A program made the position numbers and the translations under genes. From Plutella xylostella (lineage: Eukaryota; Arthropoda; Insecta; Lepidoptera; Plutellidae): a DNA stretch of 64,000 nt. The stretch lies in contig NC_063988.1 of assembly GCF_932276165.1 (NCBI RefSeq), positions 2,666,001 to 2,730,000 of the forward strand, given 5' to 3'. Below are positions 33,483 through 46,300 of the stretch, piece by piece. The notes beneath the pieces were generated by a model. That model saw only the letters and a program-made list of their open reading frames with translations. It was not told the DNA's origin and ran no database searches. Each line of letters opens with the position of its first letter. Position 1 is the first letter of the stretch.

Positions 33483-33829
33483 GGGGTTACTCTATACTGA
33501 GGAAAAACGAACAAACGAGAGCTGTGTCGTGCAATCGGCACGTTTAATCCTAACTATATATAATATAATAAATGCGAAAGTAACTGTGTCTGTCTGTCTG
33601 TCTGTCTGTTACTCTTTCACGCCAAAACTACTGAACGGATTTGAATGAAATTTGGTATACATACGGTCTAGACCCTGGGAAAGAACATAGGCTACTTTTT
33701 ATCCCGGAATTCCCACGGGAAAACTTTTTATGGCGAAGCGAAGCGCGCGGGAACAGCTAGTACGTGATACGGTCGTGGCTCGCGTAGCATCGCTCCTGAA
33801 CTTAGTTTTTAGTATTATAGAGTGACCCC
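33483..33829. mobile_element. GGGTYACTCTATA MITE, split by Lep1
   Basis: Begins GGGGTTACTCTATACTGAGG and ends ATTATAGAGTGACCCC, giving imperfect inverted ends of about 25 bp. Without the Lep1 insert (33548-33760) it is 134 bp. The core GGCACGTTTAA...TAC continues exactly across the insert, as in the unfilled copy at 5665. Confidence 0.85.
33548..33760 (+). mobile_element. Lep1-like Helitron inside a MITE
   Basis: Begins TCCTAACTATATATAATATA, has (TGTC)n and ends GGGAACAGCTAG. It splits the MITE core at CGTTTAA|TAC, that is between A and T, with no duplication. Confidence 0.9.
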
Positions 33830-36800
33830 GCCAGTGCTTTCCGAACTGACGATATCTGAGTGATGATCGTAACTGTTCGTGGCACTGGTTTGAGGGGGTG
33901 GGTGAGTATGTTAATTCGGGGAGTTGTAAATAAATGTTTCAGGCGTTGATATTTGCGTTTATGATTCTTTGATGATAATGTCAACCGTTGATAGACAATA
34001 AACGAACAAGATAAAGATCGGCTATATAAGCCATCTTAGGGCGCACGCGCGCCAACAGAACTAGGGGTCGAAGTGGTCGCCATGGCCGAAATCGGTCGGA
34101 CCAATCAATCATCACATACAAAAACAAAGGTAAATACTGTCCATTTATTGTACATAAACAATAAAATAGCATCACATAAGAGCGATCTAAGCGAAGACCC
34201 CACAACTAGTACTGTCCTGAGAGCGGTTATTGTAAAATCAACTGCTAAATTATGGTCGAATCACGTCCGATATACAGGGGGGGTATTGTGGTAACGTCAG
34301 TTATAAAGGGGGTTATTGTGTTGTGCAAACTTTCACTTCGATACTGTCGCGAGGTCTAGGATGGAAATACACTGCGAGCAATGAAAAAGTTCCATTGATA
34401 ATAGCACCAAACTACTTTTAAATGGGAAAAGCTAACTTTATGACGCCGCCTGCAATATTGAAGTACATTTTACAGCGCATTAGAACATTACCAACTAAAA
34501 AAACAATAATGTGTTCGTTACTTCATCCTCTCTGATTCCAATTATATTTTTTTATCGACGTAAAATTTTACTATGATTTGTCGATAGTTATAATATTACT
34601 CTACCATCATTTCACAAAGGCTTTCTTTAAGGAGGAAAGAAATGGCGAAAGGAGTTTTATTCCGCTTTGAACCCACATCCCCAAGACGCAAAAATAACCA
34701 TCTTACACCTTCTCTAAACCGTACAAAGCAACGCCCCACACTTTTCACGCTAAACCGCAATCGTACAAGACATTTCCGTCTATCGACACTAGTTCGTAGA
34801 TAAACCCGACACAGTACGGCGACGTGTGTCGGCACATTGTGTCGGCTGTACACCCACGCTCGCTCGTACCGCTGTGTGAAAATAGCTAGGTTGCGATTAT
34901 AGTATATATTATGTACTTAGTTAGGCATAAATAAGTACTTAGTTAGCCAAAGACTTTTACCGTTCAATTCAGTTATAGAATTAAGTGTGGTTTCCACGAT
35001 AAAAGTTTACTATTCTTGGTTGAAAACGCAACTTGATCTGGTCAGTTTATCTGTCGTTGATCATTTAAACTTTATGTTTAGTTAGGTATTTTATTTCATT
35101 TCAGTTCAGGGGTCACATCGTTTCAGCTTACTTATGTACTACACCACTTTTGCATCAATCTGTATATTTTACAAAGTTTTCTTATACTTTATTTAGCTTA
35201 TCTTAATACGTCTCCCAGTTTATTAAGTGTACTTTTGAAGACGTAGTTCATGCAAGCTTCCCAGTCCTTTGCCGGTTAAATGAAACAAGTGCACGACAAT
35301 CTTGCAAGAACGCCAACTTATCTTAAAGTTATTTACGGATGATTAAACAAAACTGGATCTCGCTTGCAACGTGTAAAGACTTAAACCCGATCCCAAACAT
35401 ATTGCGATGTGTTACAGTTAAACCGGTCTTTAATAAAAAAAAAACAATAACATTTACTTAGGTACGAACTTGGAATAACAAATTTTAGCTACCGAACGAA
35501 ATGCTCTTATCAAAAATTACTGTTGCACTTTGGCTCCCAATTTTTGAAAATGGAACGATAAATATTTTCTGTTAATGCTCGAAATGTAATTTGATGTCTT
35601 GATACGATTTCTCTCGATTCGATTTTTAAAAGAATTCGAGCAAAATCTCTCCGGTTGATGAAGTTACGAGTGCACTTGCTCTGCTGTGCTGTTTTGGACT
35701 TAATTCCTTGCGTGGTAAGGCCTATGGTGGCTTCATGTGGGTGACTACGGTACATGCGCACTGCACGTATTCCAATTAAGCTGTGATTAAAAAGAGAGCA
35801 GAATGGACGCCTCCAGTCTGACTCTACAACCCTGACAACTTTCTTTAATTTTATAGCTTATAGTCAAATTATTATCGCGCTTTTACGAGTTGTTGGAGAA
35901 AATTTACTTTAATATTTACTTTAATATTTACTTACCTTTTAAGTTCCTACAGCTGCTGTTAATATAATTTTTAATTTATCACTTAATGACATTCATTGTT
36001 TATCTGTTTGACTAAAAGAAGCAAACCGCAGCTTACGTAAGTACGGCATAATAAAACAATTCTCGCTCTAGAACACAGTAGGTATACTGTCATTATCGAG
36101 TTCTCGCGCTGATTTTATATCTTAATCAGAATAATAAAAGCTTCAAGTGTTTTATTTTTGTTTATAACTGATATTTTAACACCCTTTATACTGTATTATA
36201 TATCTATTAGTAGTCCGTAATTTATGCTGTAACAACATCTGCGGTTTTACAGGGTGGTACAGAAGTGGTTGGTATATTATATCGAAAAGTTGACACATCT
36301 ACAAGTTGAAACTCATGAGAAAGTTACAACGGAGTAGCAAAGTACCTACTTTTCGTAAAGTCGTATAATAATAATAATATTTAGTTAAAAATGACCCCAT
36401 GGTCATCTCCTTTTGACCTACTAAACCCTTTTTTAACACCCTATATATGAAAAAAACACCACATTATGAGGTGGTGTGGAAGAACCTGGTTTCTCTGCTG
36501 ATAAACAAAATCAGAGCAAAGTGGCTCCACGCACTGACCACAGCATTTAGGCACAGTGCAGTGGATTGTAGTGTAGACATTCATTGTACTCTTATTTCGC
36601 TTGAGAACATAAGTGAATAGCTTTATCAAACACGTAAGAAAACACTTAATTACAACCCGTAACAGTCTACCCCAGTTTGCCAATCACAAATATTGTCGAC
36701 CCACTTTTTTTAACATAAAAGTTATACATAGAAATAAAGAAAGTGATACAGAGGCCCCCTATCTAAATGTATTTACTGTAAGCAACGCTGTGACAACGGT

Positions 36801-37239
36801 GAAAGGTCTTACTGGGGGTCTGCACACCTTTACATAGTAGCACTGTGGCGAATTGTCTACCTTCATTATTTATTACCTTATTTACTTTCAGTTTAAACGA
36901 AAAAATAAGGGTAGAGCAACTACAATGCAGTATCAGTGGCCCAGTTCTAAGCATGTATTATTTAGCGACTTTGTTGGTTTGTCGTCGACACGATAAGAAG
37001 AAGAAGAATGCAGAGTGTAATAGTGCTGTACTTTTAATTTACAATTAAGGCTGTATTCGCATTTGTTTTGAGGGAAAATCTATCCACTAACGGAAAATAC
37101 TATAACTTCATTAATTGAAACGGTCAAATTAGTTTGTAAGCCAACGTTATATATTTATTGCATAACAATATACTCGATACACCAAATAACCAACTAACTC
37201 CTCTGTACAGAAGATCTTAACATTACCTAAGTAGTCATT
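33830..37239. other. Gene-free 3.4 kb
   Basis: No gene is supportable. A 53-codon frame beginning at 34649 or nearby and an 83-codon minus frame at 35510-35761 lack motifs. CACCACATTATGAGGTGGTG at 36458-36477 is a small hairpin. Confidence 0.4.
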
Positions 37240-37345
37240 ATAATCATCATCATCATCAGCAGCGTATAGCAGTCCACTTCTGGACGTAGGCCTCTCCCAA
37301 AGCACGCCACTGGATGCGATCTTTAGCTTTCCGATTTTAATAGTA
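37240..37345 (-). repeat. RTE-like LINE 3' end fragment
   Basis: (ATC)n followed by AGCAGTCCACTTCTGGACGT and AGGCCTCTCCCAAAGCACGC, the complement of an RTE-type 3' end. Truncated. Confidence 0.6.
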
Positions 37346-37479
37346 AGTATAAAGTATACTTAGTTACTCCATTACTTGGCTACTCGATAGCAAAACTGTG
37401 GGTTTGTATGCGTAGTCTAATATCTAATGTTATGTTATGAATGCCTGTTAGTTTTATCCTCCGATCGCATGGTATAGAT

Positions 37480-38823
37480 TGGCAAGTTGCTTGGCGACCC
37501 TCCTTGCGGGGTGAAAGACGCGGAGGGGACGAGGTACCCAAGACGACAGCGGGTAGCGGGTGGGGTAGCGGTGGAGGGCAACGCGTGCACTGCATGTCAT
37601 TGTTACGGCAGTCTCGGCCGCGCAGCCGAGGCGGCCACATGTCTTAAATAGTCTGTCATAATTTGAGTGCGACCCACATGAGATCATTGATCCAGAGACC
37701 ATTAGTCTTAGGATGAGTGTTGAGGCCTTTTTAATATTATCGTTATATTATTATTAGGTATCTATAATTCGTCAACAAAATAACGTTAAAAACAACAAAT
37801 CGTATAATGTCTCAATATAGGGGCTTCTTGTAGAACAGCGTACCGGATCAGTCATGCTACGCGGCTAAAGGTTGGTACTGCGCAGTCAGATACGAAAAAG
37901 TAAACAACAAAGACGAAGAGTCCATACACACATACACTGACAGTGCGTCAGTTGTCAGTTCTTGTAACTAGGAAAGCAACCGAAATTTATGTGATTTAAT
38001 GAAAGTAATTAATGAGCAAAACACAGAGAAAAATTACAAAATTGATGAAATTTTGAAAGAAAATGGTCATATCGTGCTTCGCCTACCCCCATACCACCCG
38101 GAATTAAATCCTATTGAACTTGTGTGGCAGTACGTGAAAGGCGAGCTCGCAAGAACGTCGATTGACTCTAACTTAGATAAAGAGATAAAAGACTTTGAGT
38201 TGCTTTTCTCTAATTATTCGCCTGAAAAGTGGAGAAATTGTGACGACCATGTCATAAAAAATTAAGACGAATATTATAAATCTGATAGAGTATTTGACGA
38301 TGTATTGGACAGGTTTGTTATTGTTTATTTATAATTTAATGTAAATTAAACATAAAATATTATAGGTGTACACTGAACTAATATGACTGGCGTACTCTAG
38401 TACATTATACTTCAAAGTAGGTATAATGTTTTTTGGTTTTAGTCTTAGATTTATAATTGAAGTTAATGAAAACGATGATGAAGATGAGGATGACGACGAC
38501 GATGAACAAGTTCAAACAGAGAGTGAACATGAAAGTGACATGGAAATTGATTTATAAAATAAAACACTTTTACATAAATAAATTCAAATTGGTAGATATT
38601 CTGAAGGTGAACATCCAAATTTTAATGCTGTCAAACTATAAATTTTAAGCTAAATATGACATTCACGGGAACACTCATAGAATAAAATTTTACTTACGTC
38701 AGAAATAGTTACAAGCTATCGCGAGATTAATCCGGGCACACTTTTCTACGTGTGTAGCATGTCGTGCTACCTCGCCCCCGCCACTTCTTTCACCCCGCAA
38801 GGAGGGTCGCCAAGTAACTTGCC
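37480..38823 (+). mobile_element. Decayed DNA transposon with DDE transposase remnant
   Basis: Inverted arms of about 57 bp (37480-37536 starting TGGCAAGTTGCTTGGCGACC; 38768-38823 ending GGTCGCCAAGTAACTTGCCA, both with CTCCTTGCGGGGTGAAAGA) flank a transposase fragment. TATA lies just outside each arm, compatible with a TA target, but I cannot prove the arms belong to the same element as the transposase. Confidence 0.5.
37999..38557 (+). pseudogene. DDE (Tc1/mariner-like) transposase 3' part, spliced
   Basis: The C-terminal third of a DDE_3-type transposase. The motif LRLPPYHPELNPIELVW holds the last catalytic glutamate. The frame meets a stop at 38263-38265, but the same frame then continues (DEYYKSDRVFDDVLD) to 38312. 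There a GT donor and a TAG acceptor at 38448 define a 136-bp intron. Splicing joins the frame exactly to an acidic tail (FIIEVNEND...DMEIDL) that stops at 38557. The catalytic D residues and the N-terminal DNA-binding part are missing upstream. It is broken by one nonsense codon and 5' loss. Confidence 0.75.
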
Positions 38824-40796
38824 ACATTATAGTTACTGCGTAGTCGCGGCGACCGACGACGGGTCGCCTACGACCCATTGTTGCTCGCAATCGTCGCAAC
38901 TTGTCGCGTTAACGTTTATTTATGTAATATTCATAATAGGAAATTTACTAGTACCAGTAATAGGAAATTTAGTAGATTTTATATTTACTAGTACCTACCT
39001 ATACAAATTACTGTAAACCGTAATAGTCGTATTTATAATGTCGTAATCTGATCCTCACGTCACAAGCTTGCCTAGTGTGAGGGTCGCAGTGTATTTCTGA
39101 TTGTAAATTGTGTTTTTGTTAAATAAATATATTTGATAAATTTGATTTGATATTTGATTTGATTTGATTTGAGCAATAGGAGAAAAAAAATCGTCTATCG
39201 TGTACGTACAACACGTAATAATAAAACATAAAGATAGTATAAGTAATCCTTACCAATGAAACCTAATGACAATCTATAGAGGTAGGTAAGTATAGCTTAC
39301 GTTATTCTAGCTAGCTTTTACATAACAGAATGGTATGTTAATGGCAAAATCCTTTTGGACCGCACCCAAGACATACTAAACTTTTCTCAACAAAATTTAT
39401 TACAGATTACAAAACTTTTTAGATGTTGTATGCAAATAACTAGAAAACTTAACTCGTAAACAAAACACTGTCCAAACATGTAGTAAAAACGTCGAAATAC
39501 AATTAAACACATAAACATTTGATGGAGACATCAGAGGGACCAAAATACAACTGAGACTGAGGTCAGTAACACCCCACTAAAGTACTTAACTTCTTCTTCG
39601 CTTGAGATAAATAATTATTTAGTTATACAGGATGTATAATTATTTAGTTATACAGGATGTTTCTCAAATGGTATATTTATTTTGTGAATTTAAAAAAGTT
39701 ATAAAACTAAAGATGTTAACAATGATGAGCTGAGCCAGAATTTTCGGCTTACAAAAGCAGTTAACGCCCTGTATCCCTGTATACATGATTTCCTACAATA
39801 CTCACTTATAGAATTTGAAATTTTATTTTTTTATGTTAATGAGTATGCAGTTTATTATTTTCATTCATAGTACAATAAAGGTCCGCCCCAGCCACTAAAT
39901 TACCAAAATTATTATAAATGTCTAACGTGATAACGTGATAAAACCGATGCTTAAAAAGAATCGCTACTTAATCTACGCACACTATCTCACGGGCCCAAAC
40001 GTAAATTAATTTCTAATTGGCTGAAGATCCTATCAGGCCATTTCGTAAGTGCCGTCGCCATCAAAATGTCATAAGCGCCATGAAAATATCATAAAAAATG
40101 TCGCATGTCATTGACATTTAGTATCTTAATCCGTGATGGGAAAGTGATCGGGAGACCACTGAATCAAGACCTCGACTCTTAAGCTGTGTTATAGTTTTTT
40201 TTTATGGACTGTGACATTTTAATGTCAAATTGTTGAGATAAATGCCAAATTATGTTGGTGCTTAGGTACTAAATTATATGTTTTTCTAGATATATCTTCA
40301 TCACTACATAGCAAAGCAAAGAAAGCAAAGGGGTCTGGGTTAGGGTCTCTTTGTGAATATATGCTATCTTAACTAGAATATATATTATGCTAACTTAGAT
40401 TTTCATACGTTTTTTTTTAAATAGATAGAGTGACCTTAGAGAAAGAATACTATTTATCCCGGAATTTCCACGGCAAAACCTTTTAGAGGGAAAAGTTTTA
40501 AACGAAGCTCGCCAGAAAGCCAGTAGATAAATAATAATTTATGTGGTACCTAATACATTAAGAAATAATGTGCACTTTTTAAAGTTACCTTCTTCTTGCT
40601 ATATGAAATTGAGAATCTTAGGGTCTACCAGGGGTCAATATAATCTGGCCTGGTCACCCATGTCACAGTGTGACAGGTACACGGTAGACGTCATCTTATA
40701 AAGTTTATTAATCTTTGTTCGGTGACATGTTTTTTTAAAGTTTAAAGAGCGTATAGTCATTTTATTATAACTTACGGTTGAACCGACCCGATATTT
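38824..40796. other. Gene-free stretch with repeat tails
   Basis: 39060-39172 is a LINE/SINE-like 3' end (TTAAATAAATATATTTG, then (ATTTG)n). 39608-39655 holds a tandem duplication of ATTATTTAGTTATACAGGAT. 40425-40530 is a strongly decayed Lep1 copy (ATTTATCCCGGAATTTCCAC). No gene. Confidence 0.5.
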
Positions 40797-40850
40797 TTAA
40801 CCGACTTCGAAAAAAGGAGGAGGTTCTCAATTCGTCTGTAAGTATGTATG
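40797..40850 (+). repeat. GACTTCAAAAAAGGAGGAGG repeat fragment
   Basis: AACCGACTTCGAAAAAAGGA then GGAGGTTCTCAATTCG, the complement of the segment at 6762. Confidence 0.55.
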
Positions 40851-40999
40851 TTTTTTTTCTCGAGTCTTTGTCATTGGGCCTAAGGCTGACTATAAGACTA
40901 GCGAATAATGGTTGCAGTCCCTTTTAGCTAGCGTGCTAATGTGTTTATTTTGGTACTGACTGTAGTTTTATAACAATATATACAATATACTCATATATA

Positions 41000-41245
41000 G
41001 GGGCAGGGCATCTGGCAAAGCAAGACGATGGCAGATGGACCAAGGCAGTGTCGGAGTGGTGGCCAAGGGAGGGACGGGATCAGTCGGTAGACCGCCGACC
41101 CGTTGGTCCGATGATATTAGGAGAGTGACTGGACCAAACTGGATGAGTGTAGCACAGGACTGTCGGACTTGGCATAACATGGAGGAGGTTGCAGAGAGCC
41201 GAGATACCCTGCAGTGGGTTGACATAGGCTGATGATGATATAACC
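41000..41245 (+). pseudogene. RTE-like LINE reverse transcriptase, C-terminal end
   Basis: The translation GRPPTRWSDDIRRVTGPNWM then AQDCRTW is the usual C-terminal end of lepidopteran RTE-type endonuclease-reverse transcriptases, followed by a stop and GATGATGAT. The matching N-terminal stretch (GHLAKQDDGRWTKAVSEWWP) lies in another frame, so there is a frameshift near 41075. It is a 5'-truncated, frameshifted remnant. Confidence 0.75.
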
Positions 41246-42094
41246 CCAATAAGCGGTGTGCAGCATAAACATATTTGGTACACAATATAAAGAATCTGAA
41301 GTTGAGTCCTAAATAAATACCCTTTAACCGCGCCTCGCCTATCCACTAGCCCTGTATCTGAATAATTCTAAATTCATGTTGTCAAACAGCACACTCATGC
41401 GGCTCGATAATTCTAGTCGCGTTATGACAATGATTAAATACGGATGTAGAAGTGTAACCTTTGTAGCGCGTGGGCGCGGGACGCCCTGGGCGTGACCCGG
41501 CCACAGATCAGGCGGGGCGAGCCAAGAGGCCACTCTTAAGCTGAACGTCCATAGTTTCATATATAGAATAGAATAGAATACTACTTTATTGACTTAAAAA
41601 CATACATAGTGCATAGTTTGCGGCTTGGTTTAGCCGGCAGTGGACGTTCGCCTTTATACTTGTGGAGACAAGTGGTCTAGGTTAGATGTGGGTAGGATAA
41701 TGCTGTTATTGTGTATAATTTTATATACTTAATATGGTTATGAAAGACTATAATATTCATGAAAACCCCGTGTATTTGGTAGCACAGCTTTCGACATGTA
41801 AAATTATTTGAATATTTTATGCTACTATCACAAAAATAGTCTGTTTATCTATATCAATAGCATATTTAATTTTTTGAGTTGCTCTTTCAGTACTTTATAT
41901 CGCGTCGTAATGATCTGTCTGCAGAAGATAGTATAAATCGTAACAGTCGTGTGTCCTGTCTGCAGCAGACAATAGCTAATCTATGTCCCGGCGACCGGCG
42001 CGTGGGCAGCATAATGAAGACATTTGTCGCTTCGGCGGCGCATTTACATTAGTTGTTCTTCTTGGATCGACCCGAATTGTGTTAGAACTTAAAT

Positions 42095-42277
42095 ATGCTT
42101 TTAGCTTTGTTCAGTTTGTTCATGTCTAGGATGAGTTTTCAGGATGTAGTTCAGAAGTGGCGGGACGACCTGGACAGATTTTTGCCGGATTGGCGTCAGG
42201 TGGTCGACAATAGAGACGTGTGGAGTAAACATGGGGAAGCCTTTGCCCAGCAGTGGCACACAAATATGGCTACCTAA
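42095..42277 (+). pseudogene. LINE reverse transcriptase C-terminal fragment
   Basis: WRDDLDRFLPDWRQVVDNRD and WSKHGEAFAQQW resemble C-termini of insect LINE frames (pattern RW-DD---------W---A-DR--W---EAF--QW). The start at 42095 is just the first ATG in the open stretch. The upstream RT domain is missing. The family differs from the remnant at 41000. Confidence 0.6.
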
Positions 42278-43084
42278 AAAAACAAAAAAATAAGTTCAGA
42301 AATTAATTGACAAGTAGATGACTAGTATTTTTTGACGTCACTAGTAAGAATATCGACGAATTTATGTACTAATATTAAAGCAATCAATATAACGTAACAG
42401 AGCCTAATGTAGGTAATTAGGTATAACATTAATAATAAACATAACAGCTAATAATTTGACGCACGCGAGAACAATAGCCCAAAAGGAAATAGTGACAAGA
42501 TATTTTGTAAACAATATTATTATGTTATTTTGTCGACAGTATTAGTTTGTTTATGAAATAAACAACGTAATTGATATCACAAGCTAAAATACAATGTTTT
42601 AAATTATAATTCAGCCAACTGCTCCTCAAACCCTTTTATAACCTTTTCACTATGAACAAATCAATCCAAACTAACAAGAAAAACCTACCATCCATACCAT
42701 AATACTACCCGACCATTACAATAAAGTAAAGCATATAGAACGAACACCTACAGCAAAGTTCAGAGCGGAGTTATCAGCAGAATCACACATTGTGTTTGAA
42801 ACAATTGTATAAAAGCACTCACAATGGTCAGCAAACGGAGGCCTATGCGTGGAGCCCTAGGGCTGGCCTGGCCCTCATCACGGCTTGTACCGAGCTTGTA
42901 AACTTTACCTGCCACAGAGAAGAATTCAGGGTTTGGGCCACCCCTATTTCTATAATTGGTTGGGGTATCTAGGGTATGGAGGGGCTCTCGAATGGAACCC
43001 ATATGCAGAGTTTAAGGTATAAATCTTTTACTAAGCTGCGACCATTTTTTCTGCCACGTTTTAGATTTGTGGCTTTATACATTA
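42278..43084. other. Gene-free stretch
   Basis: No gene or clear element. Confidence 0.4.
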
Positions 43085-43263
43085 CTAGCTGTTCCCGCGA
43101 GCTTCACTTCGCCTTAAAAAGTTTTCCCGTGGGAATTCCGAGATAAAAAGTGGCCTTTGTTCTTTCTCAGGGTCTAGACCATATGTATACCAAATTTCAT
43201 CCAAATCCGTTCAGTAGTTTTGGCGTGAAAGAGTAACAGTTACTTTCGCATTTATAATATTAG
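43085..43263 (-). mobile_element. Lep1-like Helitron, interrupted by a LINE
   Basis: On the minus strand it ends GGGAACAGCTAG (43088-43085 side) with T outside, and at the other side it reads CTAATATTATAAATGCG. The expected first bases TCCTAA are replaced by (TAA)n and then the LINE. The missing TCCTA may survive beyond the LINE at about 47803-47808 or 48115-48120. Confidence 0.8.
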
Positions 43264-43290
43264 TTATTATTATTATTATTATTATTATTA
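43264..43290. repeat. (TTA)9 microsatellite at LINE 3' end
   Basis: Nine TTA units on the + strand, i.e. TAA in the LINE direction, between the Lep1 part and the LINE 3' end. Confidence 0.95.
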
Positions 43291-43372
43291 TTTTCTTTCT
43301 GATTGTTTTCAGCTCAGCTATTTGTACAAATAACTGGTATAATGAACCACACGGGCCTAAGCCAAGTGTGAT

Positions 43373-46300
43373 TCATGGGGTATGTGTTGGGTCGGTTTGC
43401 ATAAATTTACGCACTATTCGGCAAGTATTGAGGACTGTAGCTTTTTGGAGGGATTTGTATGTGTGGGATGGGAGATCAAGCGTTCTTAAAGACTTTTCTA
43501 ATTGCTTAAGGATTACTCCTGTTGTGGAAAGCACAATAGGGACTATGGTTGCTGTCTTGAGTCGCCACATACGAATGATCTCATCTTTAAGGTCCGTGTA
43601 TTTTGACAGTTTTTCTGCTATTGTGTTTTGTAAGTTATGAGTGTTTGGGATGGCAATGTCTATAATAAGAGCTGATTTGTTGACTTTATCTATTAATGTA
43701 ATATCCGGTCTACTGAAGTGAATGGTTCTATCTGTGAGGATGGCTCTGTCAAAATACAGTTTGTGCGTGGAGTTCTCAATGACAACTTCTGGGGTATAGT
43801 TGTAATACGGAGTGGGTGGTGAAGGTGCAAGATTGTGTTTAATGGCCAGTTTTTGGTGTATGATGTTTGCCACCTGATCATGCCGATGCTTATAGTCGGT
43901 CTGAACTATCGCTTTGCAGGCACCAGTTATATGTTGGATAGTTTCAGGCAAGGCATTACATTTACGGCATCTGTCTGTATGCGAGCCAGGGAGTTTCATA
44001 ATATGCTTCTGGTAATTTTTGGTCTCTATCACTTGATCTTGAATGGCAATGAGGAACCCTTCTGTCTCTGGGAACAGCTCACCTCGACGGAGCCACTCGT
44101 GCGACGCTTCTTTGTCGACGTTTGGTTGACTCAAGTCGTGGGGGTGTCGTCCATGCAATGTCTTCCGATTCCACTCACTTATCTTTATTTTATGGTCTGT
44201 TTGTGTTTCATTTAGCTGTGGGTTTCTGTCTTGTAAGTTTAATGGTGTAAATTTTGTATCTGTCTGTACTATGGCTTCGTGGACATTAGATGTAGTAGCT
44301 TTCATGTGAAAGTAAGTTCTAAGTGCTGTTATTTGTTTGTTATGCAAGTTCACTATATCAATTAGTCCACGGCCTCCTTCACAACGTGGTAGGGTCTGTC
44401 TTTGGACACAAGCTCTAGGATGATGTTTTCTGTGCTTTGTCATCGATGTGTTTATAGTTCTCTGAAGGTTCTTAAGTTCAGTTTTGGTCCAAAAAATTAT
44501 TCCAAAAGAATAAGTTAATATAGGTATTGCGTAAGTATTTATGCCTTTTACTATATTTTTTGCGTTAAGTTGAGTATTTAATATTGCATTAAGACGATGT
44601 TTAAACTGTTGAGTAAGTTTGGCTTTGGTTTCTTTGTATTGGATTTGTTTAGCTTGGTTATACCCTAAATATTTGTAAGTTTCGGATTCAGTAAGTGGTT
44701 CTACTGTAGTTCCGGATTGTGTTTGATATTGGTGGGGGTGAGTTTTACCTGATTTAACTGAATTTATTTTGCACTTGTCTATTCCAAATTCCATGTGTAT
44801 ATCTTGTGATAGTTTATCTGTAAGTTCAGCCAAATGGTCTAATTCACTTTCAGAAGAGGCATAAAGTTTAATGTCATCCATATAAAGAAGGTGGTTTATT
44901 TTAACATTTCGATCATGATTATTATTGTCAGGTCTGTTAGAAAGTCGTAATCCTGATTGGGACGAGTTCAAGAGGTTTGAAAGTGGATTTACTGCAAGAC
45001 AAAACCACATTGGGCTCAGTGCATCTCCTTGAAATATGCCCCTTTGAACTTTAATAAAGTCTGTCAGTCTGTCATTAAGTTTTAGTTGTGTAGTCCATTT
45101 GATCATAGTTAGTTTCAAAAAGTTAATTATTTGCGGGTTTAATTTATATATTTCCAAAATTTTTAAGAGCCATGAGTGTGGAACAGAGTCATATGCTTTT
45201 TTATAATCAATGTACATAGTGTGCAAGTCTTTTTTCTTTTGTTTTACTAATTTTAGAATAACTGAATCTATCACAAGCTGTTCTTTGCATCCCTGACTGA
45301 ATTTTCTACACCCTTTTTGTTGTTCAGTTAAAATTTTATTGCTTTCACAGTGTATGTAAATTAATTGGGTAATGCAGGATGTAATTATTTTGTAGATAGT
45401 TTGTAAGCATGTAATGGGTCTATATTTTGCTGGGTTTTTAGTATCACTGCTATCCTTAGGTATCATGTAAGTAATCCCTTCAGTAACGTATTTGGGTATA
45501 TTCTGTGGATTTTTTATGAAATTATTGATGAAATTGTACAGGAACGGATGTAAATATGTAAATTTTTTGTACCAGTAATTATGGATTTTGTCAGTCCCTG
45601 GAGCTTTCCAGTTATGTAGGGATCTTAGGACATCTTGATACGTCTCCAACGGGATGTGATCAAATTCCATCTGAGTGGTTTCCGAATATCTTAGTTCTTC
45701 CTCTTTGATCCACTCGGCGTCTGCATTGTGTTCTTTTGGATCTGCCCATATCTGAGACCAAAACTCCTGTAACTCTTCAGGTGGAGGTGTTTCTGTAGGT
45801 TGGTTAGTGGTGTTATTTGTAGAGGACTTTATAAGATTACGGTAAAACAGTTTTTCGTTGTTAAAGAATTGATTATTTTGGGTTTTACGAAGTGAACAGG
45901 CTGTATATCGTTTCAATCTACTAGCTACTACGGTGAGTTTTTGTTTCAGGGTATCTAAAAAGTGTGTGAGTTCGGAATTTGGAGGTTCGTGGGTTGAATG
46001 TACCTTATATTCTTCCAGGGTCTTTTTTACAGTTTTCGTTAGTTTTTTACTTCTATTTCCATTAATATACTGAGTTAATCTGCTTATTTTAGATCTTAGG
46101 TCATCTACTTTTCGTTCAAGTCTAACTTGCCATCTTGGTTTTGAATTATATCTCTTGGTGCTTTGGTCTTCAGGTGTCGTTGGGGTGAGATCAAGTTTAG
46201 CTCCATTCATTTTAGCTGCGGTCCATGCTGCACAGTATATCGTGGTTTGTAAAGAATTAAATTCAGTGTTGGCATTAACATTAACAGGCAGGATCTTTTT

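Noticed and set aside
34645..34805. Short plus-strand frame beginning MAKGVLFRFEPT
   Set aside because: About 53 codons, low-complexity basic composition, open on both strands, no support.
35510..35761. 83-codon minus-strand frame beginning MRMYRSHPHEATIG
   Set aside because: No family motif, splice site or promoter. Kept out of the gene list.
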